Source: Wurfbainia villosa (lineage: Eukaryota > Streptophyta > Magnoliopsida > Zingiberales > Zingiberaceae). From it: a DNA stretch of 64,000 nucleotides. Position numbers and translations under genes: made by a program. This document shows, piece after piece, positions 45,322-55,626 of this stretch (positions are counted from its first letter, which is position 1; the number at the start of each line of letters is the position of its first letter). Where the stretch lies: positions 17,229,928 through 17,293,927 of the forward strand of contig CM045989.1 in the NCBI GenBank assembly GCA_025175895.1. Reading direction: 5' to 3'. The notes beneath the pieces are model-generated. The model was not told the DNA's origin and made no database searches. It worked only from the letters and a program-made list of their open reading frames with translations.

Positions 45322-47077
45322 TGTTAGTGAAAGCCCTAGAGCCAATCATGTGATGATTGTTGTATGGACTTTAGTGTATCATATTCCTATTTATAAAGGC
45401 ATGGTTATTATATTTACTTGTATTGGTGTCAAATAACTAAATATAATAATGTCCTTGAGTAGTAGGTTCTTATCTATATCAATCGATTGGTTGAATCGAT
45501 AATGAGATGATATAGAGAACACTACTCTTAATCATTCCTAGTTGAGTATTAACATTCAGGAACAATGTTAATGCGTAGAGACTAGCATGTAGGTCAATAT
45601 GATGACTTGATCTCACAAGTCATGGATATGAGATATCAAGTTGACACATGGGTATGCATTGGAGAATGTATACTGAATGACCCGCCATGAGAAAGTATCA
45701 TGGATTGTAATATGAGTGTCATATACTTTCTCATGTGGCTATTAGTATGACTATTAATCCTTAGACCTGAAGTCACCATGGTTCCCTACATAAGGAGTTG
45801 CATACTTTGGCTTCGTCAAACGTCACCCGTAAATGGGTGGACTATAAAGGCGTGGGTATGTAACAAATTATGTGCTGGGATGTGAGTGATGTAGATGGGA
45901 TCTATCCCTCCTATTTGACGGGAGAGACATCATTATTCTTGATAGAGTGAGACCACGAAGTGCATGGCCATGCCCAAATGAGTCAATATGAGATATTGAG
46001 CTCATTTGATTAGAGTGAGTCTACTTGGAGTTCAAGATATAGATTGTACCGAGGATGACACGGTCTATGCCTCGATTGGTCTATCTAGATGTCAAGGATA
46101 GAGGGACATTATCACATATTGTGAGAGTCACAATTAGTAGTCACAAAGGTGATGTTGGAGCTCAACATTCTTGTAACTTGGGTAGCAATGATGTGTTGAT
46201 AGATATCACTCATTGCTTATGTTCCTAAATCAGTTTAGGGACATTGCCAACGTTACAAGAACCTATAGGGTCACACACATAAGAGTAATTAGATGGAGAT
46301 TAGGTTCATATGATGAACCATGAGGATTAGGTTCATGGGATGAACCAAATTGGATTAAGAGTAATCCTAATTAGACTAATTGAGTTGGACTCAATTTGAT
46401 TCAAGTGTTGAATGAGTCTAATTTAGATTTGATTCATCAAATCAATTTAAATTAATGAATATAGATTCATTTAATTAAATTGACTTGAATCAAATGGTTG
46501 GATTTGATCAACCATGGGAGATAAGAGGTCAAGTTTGACTTGACTTGAGAGGGAAGATGAAAGGTCAAGTTTGACTTGACCAAATGTCATGTCATGATGA
46601 TGACTTGGCATGGCCGGCCAATGATGATGCTCTACATCATGCATGTAACCCCCCCCCCCCCTAAGAAAAGTGGCTACCCACTATTGCCATTAGATGAGTA
46701 TTCATTTTGGTGGGTTACACAACTTCATCTTCTTCCTTGGATCACCCTCTCAAGCTCTCCCAACCTCCTTTGCCAAAATTCCTAAAGGGTTCTAGCACAC
46801 TCTAAGGTATTTTTCTCCACCTATTGCTTGTGTGGATACCAATAGAGGAGTGTGCACTTGACACTCTCAAGTTCCGACGAACCTTTTGGACGAGCGGGAT
46901 TTGCGAAGGGCGTCGCATCGAGGGTAACTTCTTATCATGTAGATCTAGAGTAGACCTAAAGGTATTAAACACATACATGTTAGTTTTATATTTTATACTT
47001 CGCACGGATCCGTGGCCGGGGCTTCCGAGGTTTTCGCAACGTAAAAAGCGATTTTTGCAACTCGGAAAATCCCAACA
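45322..47077 (+). repeat. A1 3' LTR
   Basis: 1756 bp. Shorter than the 5' LTR mainly by two deletions, one at about 45853 (GCGATTACT lost) and one of about 65 bp at about 46637 before the C run. It ends CCCAACA at 47077, followed by the duplication AGTAG. Confidence 0.95.
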
Positions 47078-47483
47078 AGTAGGATCGCTAATGCTCTCTT
47101 CTTCAACAAGATATATTCCTAATTTTAGTGCTCCCATTGTCCTCAATAAATCTAACATTTTTTGTTTCATAAAAAAGGACCTGTTCCAGGGGTCATAGAA
47201 CTTAAAACCCCTTGACTTTTCTGAGTATCCTACAAAATGACAACTTATAGTCCTTGAATCCAGTTTCTTTTCATTAAACCAATAAGGCTTAGCCTCGGCT
47301 AGATAACTTCAAGTGTATAAATGCCTAATACTAGTCTTCTTAACCGTTGATAGTTCATATGAGATTTTATTTACTGCTTTACTGGGTACTCTATTAGTAA
47401 GCATACTATAGTCTTAAGTGCTTCACCCCACAAAGACTTTGATAAAGAAGTAGATGACATCATATTTCTTACCATAACCTTTA
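47078..47483 (-). pseudogene. Relic copia integrase C-terminal region (element H)
   Basis: Degraded minus-strand reading with recognisable pieces: STSLSKSLWGEALKT (core end), GYTQ/DTQKS-like followed by GVLSSMTPGTGPF near 47180-47240 (the conserved copia C-terminal YFxGYSxxxxGYxFYDP region), and a linker. It is cut on the left by A1 and on the right by the MITE, which adds the duplication TTA. Confidence 0.65.
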
Positions 47484-48377
47484 GGGTGTGTTTGGTTCAA
47501 GTAATCATACATAACCTTGGTTATGTGATTACCAGGGAATAAAACATAACCTTGGAATAAAGTATAACCTTAGATAAAAATCTTGTTTGGTTGGAGGTTT
47601 TAATATATAACTTAGTTTAATATTTTACTAAATTATCCTTTGTCTTTGTTCAATCAATTCAACAACAACAACAACAGAAATATTAATAGCCGGCAGCGAC
47701 AGATGTCGGGCCAAGCGGCAGCGATGTCGGTCGGCCGGCCCGACGGCGGCGGCAACGGCAACGATACCCGGCAACGGCGGCAGCGGCGGTGGCGGCCGTG
47801 AGCGATAGATGCGGCGGCCGGCGATGGCAGCGGCGGTGGCCGGTGGCAGCGGCGGCGCGACAGCGATGGCGGTGGTGGCGGCAGCGGCAACATGGCGGTA
47901 GCGAAAGCGGCCCGGCGGCGAGCGTGGCGGCGGCGGCGCGCGCGGCCGGCGGCGGTGGCGGCGAAGCGGCGGCAGCGGCCCAGCGGGCGGCAGCGGCGGC
48001 CCAGCGGCAGCCCGAAGCGGCCAGCGAGCGGCAGCGGCGGCGTGCAAGCGCGGCGGCCAGCGGCGGCGGCGAAGCGGCAAGCGGCGCGGCGGCGGCAGCA
48101 GGCGGCGCGAAGCGGCGGCGGGCCAGCGGCGAAAGCGGCCTTTGACAAATTTACATTTAATATATTGCTTGGGGTAATATTGGAAAAAAGTTTCCTTAAC
48201 CCCGGGAATCAACAAAAACCTTGGTTCTCTAAGGTTTTCCGATTCCCCCTAAAAAGGTTTTTGTTCATAACTTGGTAATGATCAATTACCAGGTAATTGT
48301 TTATAACCCAAATCAAACAAGGTTTTTGTTGATAACCTATCAAAGTTATCAACAAAAACCCCCAACCAAACGCACCC
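47484..48377. mobile_element. Tourist-like (PIF/Harbinger) MITE with a GC-rich centre
   Basis: Terminal inverted repeats GGGTGTGTTTGGTT and, inverted, GGGTGCGTTTGGTTG, flanked by TTA (47481-47483 and 48378-48380), the signature of Tourist elements. Subterminal arms share inverted words such as AACCTTGG/CCAAGGTT and TTGTTTGGTT/AACAAGG. The centre (about 47690-48140) is a very GC-rich GGC/GCG trinucleotide-like block, unlike the AT-rich arms. Long open frames there (Ala/Arg/Pro-rich on one strand, Ala/Gly/Arg-rich on the other) exist on several frames of both strands and are not genes. At 894 bp it is long for a MITE. No transposase is present. Confidence 0.85.
47690..48140. repeat. GC-rich trinucleotide-like block inside the MITE
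   Basis: Irregular repeats of GGCGGC, GCAGCGGC and AGCGGC over about 450 bp, preceded by (CAA)5 at 47661. Not a perfect microsatellite; it could be a captured exon or GC-rich promoter piece, or an expanded triplet. Confidence 0.85.
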
Positions 48378-48380
48378 TTA

Positions 48381-49454
48381 GGGTCTGATTTCTTCACTTT
48401 GCTATACCATTCTGATGAAGAGTGTCAAACATAGTATACTGAGCTACTATCCTACACTCAACAAGGCAATTTGCGAAAAGTCTAGGATGTTATTCACTAG
48501 ATCTATTATAACGATCATAATATATATCTCCACAGATCTGATCTGATAGCTTTGATTTTCTTACCTAATTGATTTTTAACTTCAATTTTAAAAATATTAA
48601 ACACATTTAAGGATTTGACTTCTCATGCAGAAGATACAAGTATAAATATCATGAGTAGTCATCAATGAAATTAATAAAATATATTTGACAATTCTAAGAA
48701 ACCTTAGGGAATGATCCATATATATTTGTCTTTATTAGTTCTAAAATGTTACTACATTGACTTGTGTTTTTGTTCCTCTTGTTAGTTATTTTCCCTTTGA
48801 CACACTATATACAGGCATCAAAGTTTGACATATCTAGAAAATCAAAAATTCCTTATGACATTAACCTTTCTAGACGTTATTTGAATATATGTTCTAAACA
48901 TTTGTGCCATAATATAAATGAACTCTCGTTAGTCAAATTGCATTTAGTACCTATACTGTGCAAATCTAAAGTCATTAGAATGTTATTCATATTGACAAAT
49001 ATCAATTGTGTTATAAAATAGAAAAGAAAGTATAGAACAGATCCTCATATGATTAGCCAAAAAAAGGCATACATGTATATGTTTTAGCAATAAAATATCA
49101 TAAAACTTAAGTATATACAATTAAGTTGACTCTTATAAGATATCAAACATAATATTATAATTAATCTTTGGATTAAATTATAATTTATTAGTGGTACTCT
49201 CTAATCCTATCTCAAAATCTCTATAGTCTATTACACAATGTCCTTCCTTTGGATCGACACATCGCACGCATGATTCATAAATGTCACTAAATATGAGATA
49301 GGTTTGGTTATTTTAATTATAACCACAACTTACTATCTCCTTAATAGCCACATAATATGTCTTCCTTTGGACCAACATATCAGCCGTATGATCCAAATAA
49401 TAACGTGTTTTTAGTGAGCAACTTAAATTTACACATATATCTAACCTAAGAATG
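48381..49454 (-). pseudogene. Relic copia integrase core and upstream region (element H)
   Basis: Near 48385-48480 the minus strand reads LFANCLVECRIVAQYTMFDT then LHQNGIAK, matching the copia core segment FxxxCxxxGIxxQYTxPGTPQQNGVAERRNRTL in which the catalytic glutamate is lost. Further right, many stops, though pieces of the core and zinc-binding region are suggested by conserved spacing. 49020-49454 shows no readable protein. Confidence 0.55.
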
Positions 49455-50601
49455 TGTTGGATCAGAAAGATGCACTAGAGGGAGTGAATAACACATGTCA
49501 CTTTTTCACTTTTTAGTCATGTTCTTTCTATCATAAGTGTTAGTAGCAGCAAAAACAATAAAATAATAATAAAGACACGATGATTTTACTTGATTCCTAA
49601 CCCTCCCCCATGGTTAGTACGCCTAAGGCCTATGCTTAGAAGGTGCCTATCTACTATGTCTTCTCTTTTTCGAAATATTTTTCAAAGGTGAAGAAACCTC
49701 TTCCAAAGTTTATAAGACAATCACAAGTAATAAAAGAATATAAGTAAATGTAAATCACAATATAAACAACTCTCACAATCGGTTTGGAAGCCTCGAGCAT
49801 TTTGCACTCCTCTTGGTACTTCCCCAATTGAATGAGCAAAACTTCACAAGCACATAACCTGTTGATTGAATTGATGATGTGTGTATTGATGATCTAAAAC
49901 TTCTCCTCGATGTCACTTTTATAAAATTGACTCGGTCATCTAGAACCTTTCGGGGGCCCCCAACTCAATCTCAATTTAGTTCGAGTTAGTCAGACTTTAT
50001 CTAATGGTAATCGACTGATGTGCATCAATCTAATGCCTCAATCGAATTGAAAATATTTTGTGGACGAACATATGAGCACCAGTCAATTGATATCATCAGT
50101 TGAGTGCTCTAGTCAACTAGCGAATCTTTTGTTCATAAACATGGATTCCTTAGTCGATTTATGCTTGATAGTAATTGAATAATGGCTAATCAGTCGAGTG
50201 TCTCAGTTGAGTCCAACTTATGTGCTCAAGTTAATGCACATCAACCAACTAATCTCAAATGGCAGTCGATTGGTTACTTCAGTCGAGTCCTGCAATCAAA
50301 CCACAAACATTATGTTCCTAATTTTACATACATCAGTCGACTGATTACTTTAGTCGAGTCTTGCAATTGAATCATAAATATTTTGTTCATAATTTTACAT
50401 ACATTAGTAGACCAGTTCATACCCAAATCCATTTGCAACCCATCAATACTAATGGTAACGAACTAATTTCACATCCAATGACATGAATTTACAATTAAAA
50501 CTACTATATTAGATCACTTTAATCAGGTTCATTCGTAATGGTAAAATTCATGTGTTATTAATTAAAATATTAGCTCATCAAAATGGAGACAAAATCCAAC
50601 A
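49455..50601 (-). mobile_element. Sirevirus-like LTR or LTR fragment (S5)
   Basis: It starts TGTTGGATCAGAAAG with GCACTAGAGGGAGTGAATAAC, like the S2 and S3 LTRs in the same orientation, and ends AAATCCAACA at 50601, 1147 bp. Decayed CAGTCGACTG-type words are common (50010-50370). The flanks GAATG (left) and CTTTC (right) do not match, so it is either a rearranged copy or one end is misplaced. Confidence 0.55.
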
Positions 50602-50804
50602 CTTTCATGAATTTATTAGTAAACATCTTGTTGTCTGAACTACATAGGCTTTAATTTTGATTTTTTTTTACTAGCATCAGGTATTCAGGCCTTCGATCCC
50701 ACTTATAATTCTGAGGATGATCAATCTGATCCTACGGATCTCTAACAGAGTGCTAAGTAATATCTAGACAAGTTATACTTCACTAACCACTAGGGTACGT
50801 CAGG
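50602..50804. other. Unassigned sequence
   Basis: No gene or known repeat recognised. A T-run is at 50662-50669. AGGCCTTCGATCCC at 50688 is weakly B-box-like. Confidence 0.4.
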
Positions 50805-50948
50805 GAAGAGCTCATGGCTCAACAGCTAAGTCCGGCAACACAATTGCACCGTCCCTATAAAGCAGGTTCGATACCAAAGATGTACTCCGCTCAAAAAGGC
50901 AAACTCCCAATCCGTACCTGGTTTAGAGTTGCCTACCCAAGTTTTTTT
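50805..50948 (+). mobile_element. tRNA-derived SINE-like unit
   Basis: An A-box-like TGGCTCAACAG (50815-50825) and a consensus B box GGTTCGATACC (50865-50875), 40 bp apart, followed by about 65 bp and a T-run (50942-50948). This is the layout of tRNA-derived plant SINEs, some of which end in T-runs. No clear flanking duplication was found by eye. Confidence 0.5.
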
Positions 50949-50997
50949 AAAATTTAAAATCAAACTTGTCCCAATAGAAAATCGACTCTACTAATTT

Positions 50998-51206
50998 ATG
51001 AGATATTGCTCTACTTTGCTGCTATATGGTACCTCTAGGGGAAACTACAGAGGCTTCAATGATTCTATAAATGGTTTCGCTGATGATGGATGGTCATTTA
51101 AAAACATTGATGTAACCATTGACATAAACTCGTGTCCAAACAAACTACCAACTCTTCAGCAATGTTTTCTTCCCTTGGCTATGTAAAAGTCTCAATGTTT
51201 TTGTAG
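50998..51206 (+). pseudogene. Exon relic of a class III HD-ZIP transcription factor
   Basis: The frame through 51050-51150 reads YRGFNDSINGFADDGWSF, then DVTIDINSCPNKL. Class III HD-ZIP proteins (REVOLUTA/PHABULOSA family) have RGFNDAVNGFxDDGWS followed by DVTIxINSSPNKL just after their START domain. A frame change near 51155 then gives SNVFSSLGYVKVSMF, matching SNAFxSLGGVLCAKASMLLQ. About four residues (MGSDG region) are missing between the first two blocks. ACTACAG directly before AGGCTTC could be an old 3' splice site. The family regulates meristem and leaf polarity; this piece has a frameshift, a stop and no neighbours, and F1 starts six bases after it. It is the only host-gene sequence seen. 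Confidence 0.72.
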
Positions 51207-51212
51207 GCAGTC

Positions 51213-52925
51213 TGTTGGGATGTATACTGAAAGCCTAGCTCTTTGGTGTGAACATTTTATTTTGAAATAAGAATCACATGATTATTGTTTGCACTTTATA
51301 TTTATATATGTGCATATTATCTAATACTTTACATTGTAGATAACATGGTGCTTGGGTGTGGCACAGAAGATCATGTTATCAGTCCCTTGTAGAGTATAAG
51401 TAGAGGCTCACAACTGAGATGGTTTTGGACAAACCATTGGCATGGTTGTAGTGTAGCTTGGTATTGTTTTGTCTTGAACATAAAGTTACACTAGTACACT
51501 TAGGTGTATTGAGCAGGACCGACATAGAGGTGATTCAATTTGTTGCTGACTACATAATTGAATCGGACCTCGGATATTATGTTGTACATGCTCTTAATCC
51601 CGATATAATAACGGACACATGTACTTAGTATTTATTTCTTTGATTTACCAGAGGGTGAGATTTCTATGGATTAAATCAATATGCCCGGTAAGTTGGGAAA
51701 TGATATTATTTACATGGTGTGTCGTTGATTATAGGAGGAATCCGTGTCCTATGTATTAGGTTGATGATGTCCCCTTGAGTAGCTCATAAGGTTCATCATG
51801 TAAACCCTGCAGGTTGACTTAGTCAACATGATGATAAGGTTGAGTGGTACTACTCGAGGAGTTAGATGTTAATTAATTGATGGTCAGTAAATCAATTAAT
51901 TGACGGACATTCGATATCTTAAACACGGGGAGATGTATGTACAAAAAATATATGGAGCCCATATTAATTTATGGGGGTTGGTGAGGTAGTTCGATGATGA
52001 TCCTCTAGTTGAATGGAACATCATTGATGGATCAAGTTTGTGTGGTTCCGATCCATCGGGTGGCCAAGACCCAACTCCTCCTCATGGTCCCTATCGTAGT
52101 CTAATATAAACCTCATAAAGTCTAGATCAAATGATGGAAAACAAATCTCTAAATCCGACGATTGGGATTAAATCCCTAGATCCAACGGTTGAGATTAAAT
52201 CTCTAGAACCGACGGTTGGGATTAAAACCCTAGAACCAACGGTTGAGATTAAATCTCTAGATCCGACGGTTGAGATTAAAACCCTAGAACCGACGGTGGA
52301 GATTAAACCAAGGCCTAAACCTAAATCTATATATAAGGGAGCATGGGTTGGGCTGCAATAAGTTTTATGATGATGGAAATTAGGGTTTAGCCTCTCTTTG
52401 CTTGGGCGGCAAGAAACCCTAAGGAGGAAACCCTAATTAGGGCTTGGCTCCTTGGGTTGGGCGGCCAGGGTGAGGAAAGGAGAGTGGGCGGCAACTTGTG
52501 GAAGAGTTCTTCTTCTTCCTAGGGAAGGTGGCTGGTTCTAGATCTCCCCCTTCCACCATGGTTGGACGGCAAGAAATAGGAAGAGGCTAGGGTTAGGGTT
52601 TAGTCCATGATGGTGGGCGGCAACCCTTCTTCCTCCTTCCTCCTTGGTTTGGCCGGCGCCCAAGCTTCACCCTTCTTTCTATGGATTAGGTTGGTTTGGG
52701 AAATTAGGGTTTGCCCTTCCATTAGTGGGCGGCAAGAAACCCTAGAGTTTTCCTTTCCTTGGTTGGGCGGCTAGGTTATGGAAGGGAAAGTGGGAGGCAA
52801 CTATAGGAGAGGATATCTTCTTCTTCTTCCTAGGGTGTTGCCGGCTCCTAGATCTTTTCCCTGGTCGGCGCTCAACCTATTCCTCTCATCCTCTTCTTGT
52901 TCTCTTTGGACCGGCAGCAAACATC
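51213..52925 (+). repeat. F1 5' LTR, left part
   Basis: 1713 bp up to the A2 insertion (duplication ACATC at 52921-52925). It parallels the inverted solo LTR at 23831-25804. About seven diverged 27 bp units (GAGATTAAATCTCTAGATCC-like) occur at 52110-52310, and GGGCGGCAAGAAACCCTA-type words recur at 52400-52760. Confidence 0.88.
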
Positions 52926-54750
52926 TGTTGGGATTTTTCGAGCCACAAAAACCGCTTTTTGCGTTGCGGAAACCTCGGAAGCCCCGGCCACGGATCCGTG
53001 CGAAGTATAAAATATAAAACTAACATGTATTTGTTTAATACCTTTAGATCTACTCTAGATCTACATGATAAGAAGTTACCCTCGATGCGATGCCCTTCGC
53101 AAATCCCGCTCGTCCAAAAGGTTCGCCGGAACTCGAGAGTGTCAAGTGCACACTCCTCTATTGGTATCCACACAAGCAATAGGTGGAGAAAAATACCTTA
53201 GAGTGTGCTAGCACCCTTTAGGAATTTCGGCCAAGGAGGTTGGGAGAGCTTGAGAGGGTGTTCCAAGGAAGAAGATGAAGTTGTGTAACTCACAAAATCA
53301 ATTCCATCTAATGGAATAAGTGGTTGGCCACTTCATGGAAGGGGGGGGTTACATGCATGCATGTAACTCCAAGAGCCAATGTCTCTTGGTCTCCCTTATG
53401 AGGTGGCACCACTTGATAAGTCAATGATGATGTGGAGCATCATCATTGGCCGGCCATGCCAAGTCATCATCATGACATGGCATTTGGTCAAGTCAAACTT
53501 GACCTTTCATCTTCCCTCTCAAGTCAAGTCAAACTTGACCTCTTATCTCCCATGGTTGATCAAATCCAACCATTTGATTCAAGTCAATTTAATTTAATGA
53601 ATCTCTATTCATTCATTTAAATTGATTTGATGAATCAAATCTAAATTAGACTCATTCAACACTTGAATCAACTTGAGTCTAACTCAATTAGTCTAATTTG
53701 GATTACTCTTAATCCAATTTGGTTCATCCCATGATCCTAATCCTCATGGTTCATCATATGAACCTAATCTCCATCTAATTGCTCTTATGTGTGTGACCCT
53801 ATAGGTTCTTGTAACGTTGGCAATGTCCCTACACCGATTTAGGAACATAAGCAATGAGCGGTATCTAGCAACACATCATTGCTACCCAAGTTACAAGAAT
53901 GTTGAGCTCCAACATCACCTTTGTGACTACTAATTGTGACTCTCACAATATGTGACAATGTCCCTCTATCCTTGACATCTAGATTGACCAATCAAGGCAT
54001 AGACCGTGTCATCCTCGGTACAATCTAAATCTTGAACTTCAAGTAGACTCACTCTAATCAAATGAGCTCAATATCTCATATTGACTTATTTGGGCATGGC
54101 CATGCACTTCGTGGTCTCACTCTATCAAGAATATCGATGTCACCCCCGTCATATAGGAGGGATAGATCCCATCTACATCACTCACATCCCTCCGCATAAT
54201 TCGTTACATACCCAGTAATCGCCTTTATAGTCCACCCATTTACGGGTGACGTTTGACGAAGCCAAAGTATGCAACTCCTTATGTAGGGAACCATGGTGAC
54301 TTCAGGTATAAGGACTAATAGTCATACTAATAGCCACATGAGAAAGTATATGACACTCATATAACGATCCATGATACTTTCTCATGGCGGGTCATTCAGT
54401 ATACATTCTCCAATGCATACCCATGTGTCAACTTGATATCTCATATCCATGACTTGTGAGATCAAGTCATCTTGTTGACCTACATGCTAGTCTCTACGCA
54501 TTAACATTGTCCCTGAATGTTAATACTCGACTAGGAATGATTAAGAGTAGTGTTCTCTATATCATCTCATTATCGATTCAACCAATCGATTGATATAGAT
54601 AAGAAACTACTACTCAAGGACATTATTATATTTAGTTATTTGGCACCAATACAAGTAAATATAATAACCATGCCTTTATAAATAGGAATATGATACAATA
54701 AAGTCCATACAACAATCATCATATGATTGGCTCTAGGGCTTTCACTAACA
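52926..54750 (-). repeat. A2 3' LTR
   Basis: 1825 bp. Differences from 60194-62019 seen by eye are few, for example CCAAAAGGTTCGCCGGAACTCGAGAG against CCTATAGG…TCTTTAG (split here), G runs of 9 and 7, and GTAACG against GTATAGCG. Confidence 0.95.
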
Positions 54751-54761
54751 ATCTCCCACTA
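54751..54761 (-). promoter_or_regulatory. A2 polypurine tract
   Basis: TAGTGGGAGAT on the minus strand, adjacent to the 3' LTR. Confidence 0.88.
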
Positions 54762-54764
54762 GCA

Positions 54765-55626
54765 CTAGTGCCAATCACCATAGTATCTAATACCCAATGA
54801 CCTAGTGTGACCATCATGCTTTTTCTGTGCCAAAGCCTTGGTCAAGAGATCTGCGATGTTAGCCTCTGTGGGTACTCTACAAATCTTCACATCTCCTCGA
54901 TCGACAATCTCACGAATGAGATGAAGCACCCGATATATATTAGGCCTCTGTTGTAGAATCAATAGCTTGTCCTTCTTGGAACTCTTCCGACTCACGGTGC
55001 TACCTATTCAAGCAAAACCGAACCACATTGCGATCTATAATCATCACAGTCAGTTTGGAAGGTGGCATCATTTGTAACCCTTCTGACTAGCTCCTCATCG
55101 CCTCGAATATCAAGAAATATTCTTTAGTCCTTCTCAAGTACTTAAGAATATTCTTGGCTACTATCGATGATGCTCACGGATCAGTGGTATCTACTCGTCA
55201 TGCTCAAGCATCACGAGACATCGAGAACAGTACCACATGGCGTGCATGATAGATCCTATAGCGGATCGTAAGGGATCTTATCCATGCGGTCTCTCTCCTC
55301 TCTAGAAGAGGACTTTGAGTCTTGAAGACTCACACCATGTGACATCGTGAAGTCCTTTCTTGGAATTACGCATGGCAAGCCAGTAATCTGGGTGTCGATG
55401 TATGTACTCGACTTAGGCCAAGCAATCTCTTAGATCTATCTCTATAGATCTTGATGCCTAGAATACTGTGCTTCACCTAAGTCCTTCATTGAGAAGCACG
55501 TCCCGACCAAGTCTTCACTGTTGGCGAAGGGATGTCATTCCCAATGAGTAGTATGTCATCCACATACTGATTACAAGGAACACAAATGTGTTCCCATTAA
55601 CCCTCTTGTAGACACGGGGTTCATCT
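54765..55626 (-). pseudogene. A2 reverse transcriptase C-terminal part and RNase H, densely damaged
   Basis: The RNase H end (VLHLIREIVDRGDVKICRVP, LTKALAQKKHDGHTRSLGIR) is clear, and QYVDDILLIGND of RT is readable near 55540. In between, compared with C1 (36203-37260) and A1, many 2-8 bp losses and replacements break the frame roughly every 40-60 bases, and a larger deletion removes the EAEYI to HLIRE region near 54940 (the joint GGTGCTTCATCTCATTCG). Both sides of this stretch are well preserved. Confidence 0.85.

Larger units (their letters stand above)
30795..47077 (+). mobile_element. A1: Angela/BARE-type Ty1/copia element, internally deleted
   Basis: TGTTAGTGAAAGCCC at 30795 to CCCAACA at 47077, with the perfect duplication AGTAG (30790-30794 and 47078-47082). 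Plus-strand order: 5' LTR, primer-binding site, a structured leader (interrupted by C1 at 34294-43262), gag and protease, a fused remnant of RT and RNase H, polypurine tract, 3' LTR. Integrase and most of RT are deleted. Without C1 the element is about 7.3 kb. The Angela assignment rests on the gag start (LRSVLEKDKLNGANFLDWYR) and the RNase H (GYSDASFQTD, RSQSGFVFCLNGGAVS), which are BARE/Angela-like. Confidence 0.93.

Noticed and set aside
47628..48278. Long open frames of 118-195 codons on both strands, rich in Ala, Arg and Pro
   Set aside because: They lie in the GC-rich triplet-like core of a MITE, overlap each other in several frames on both strands and show no protein family signal.
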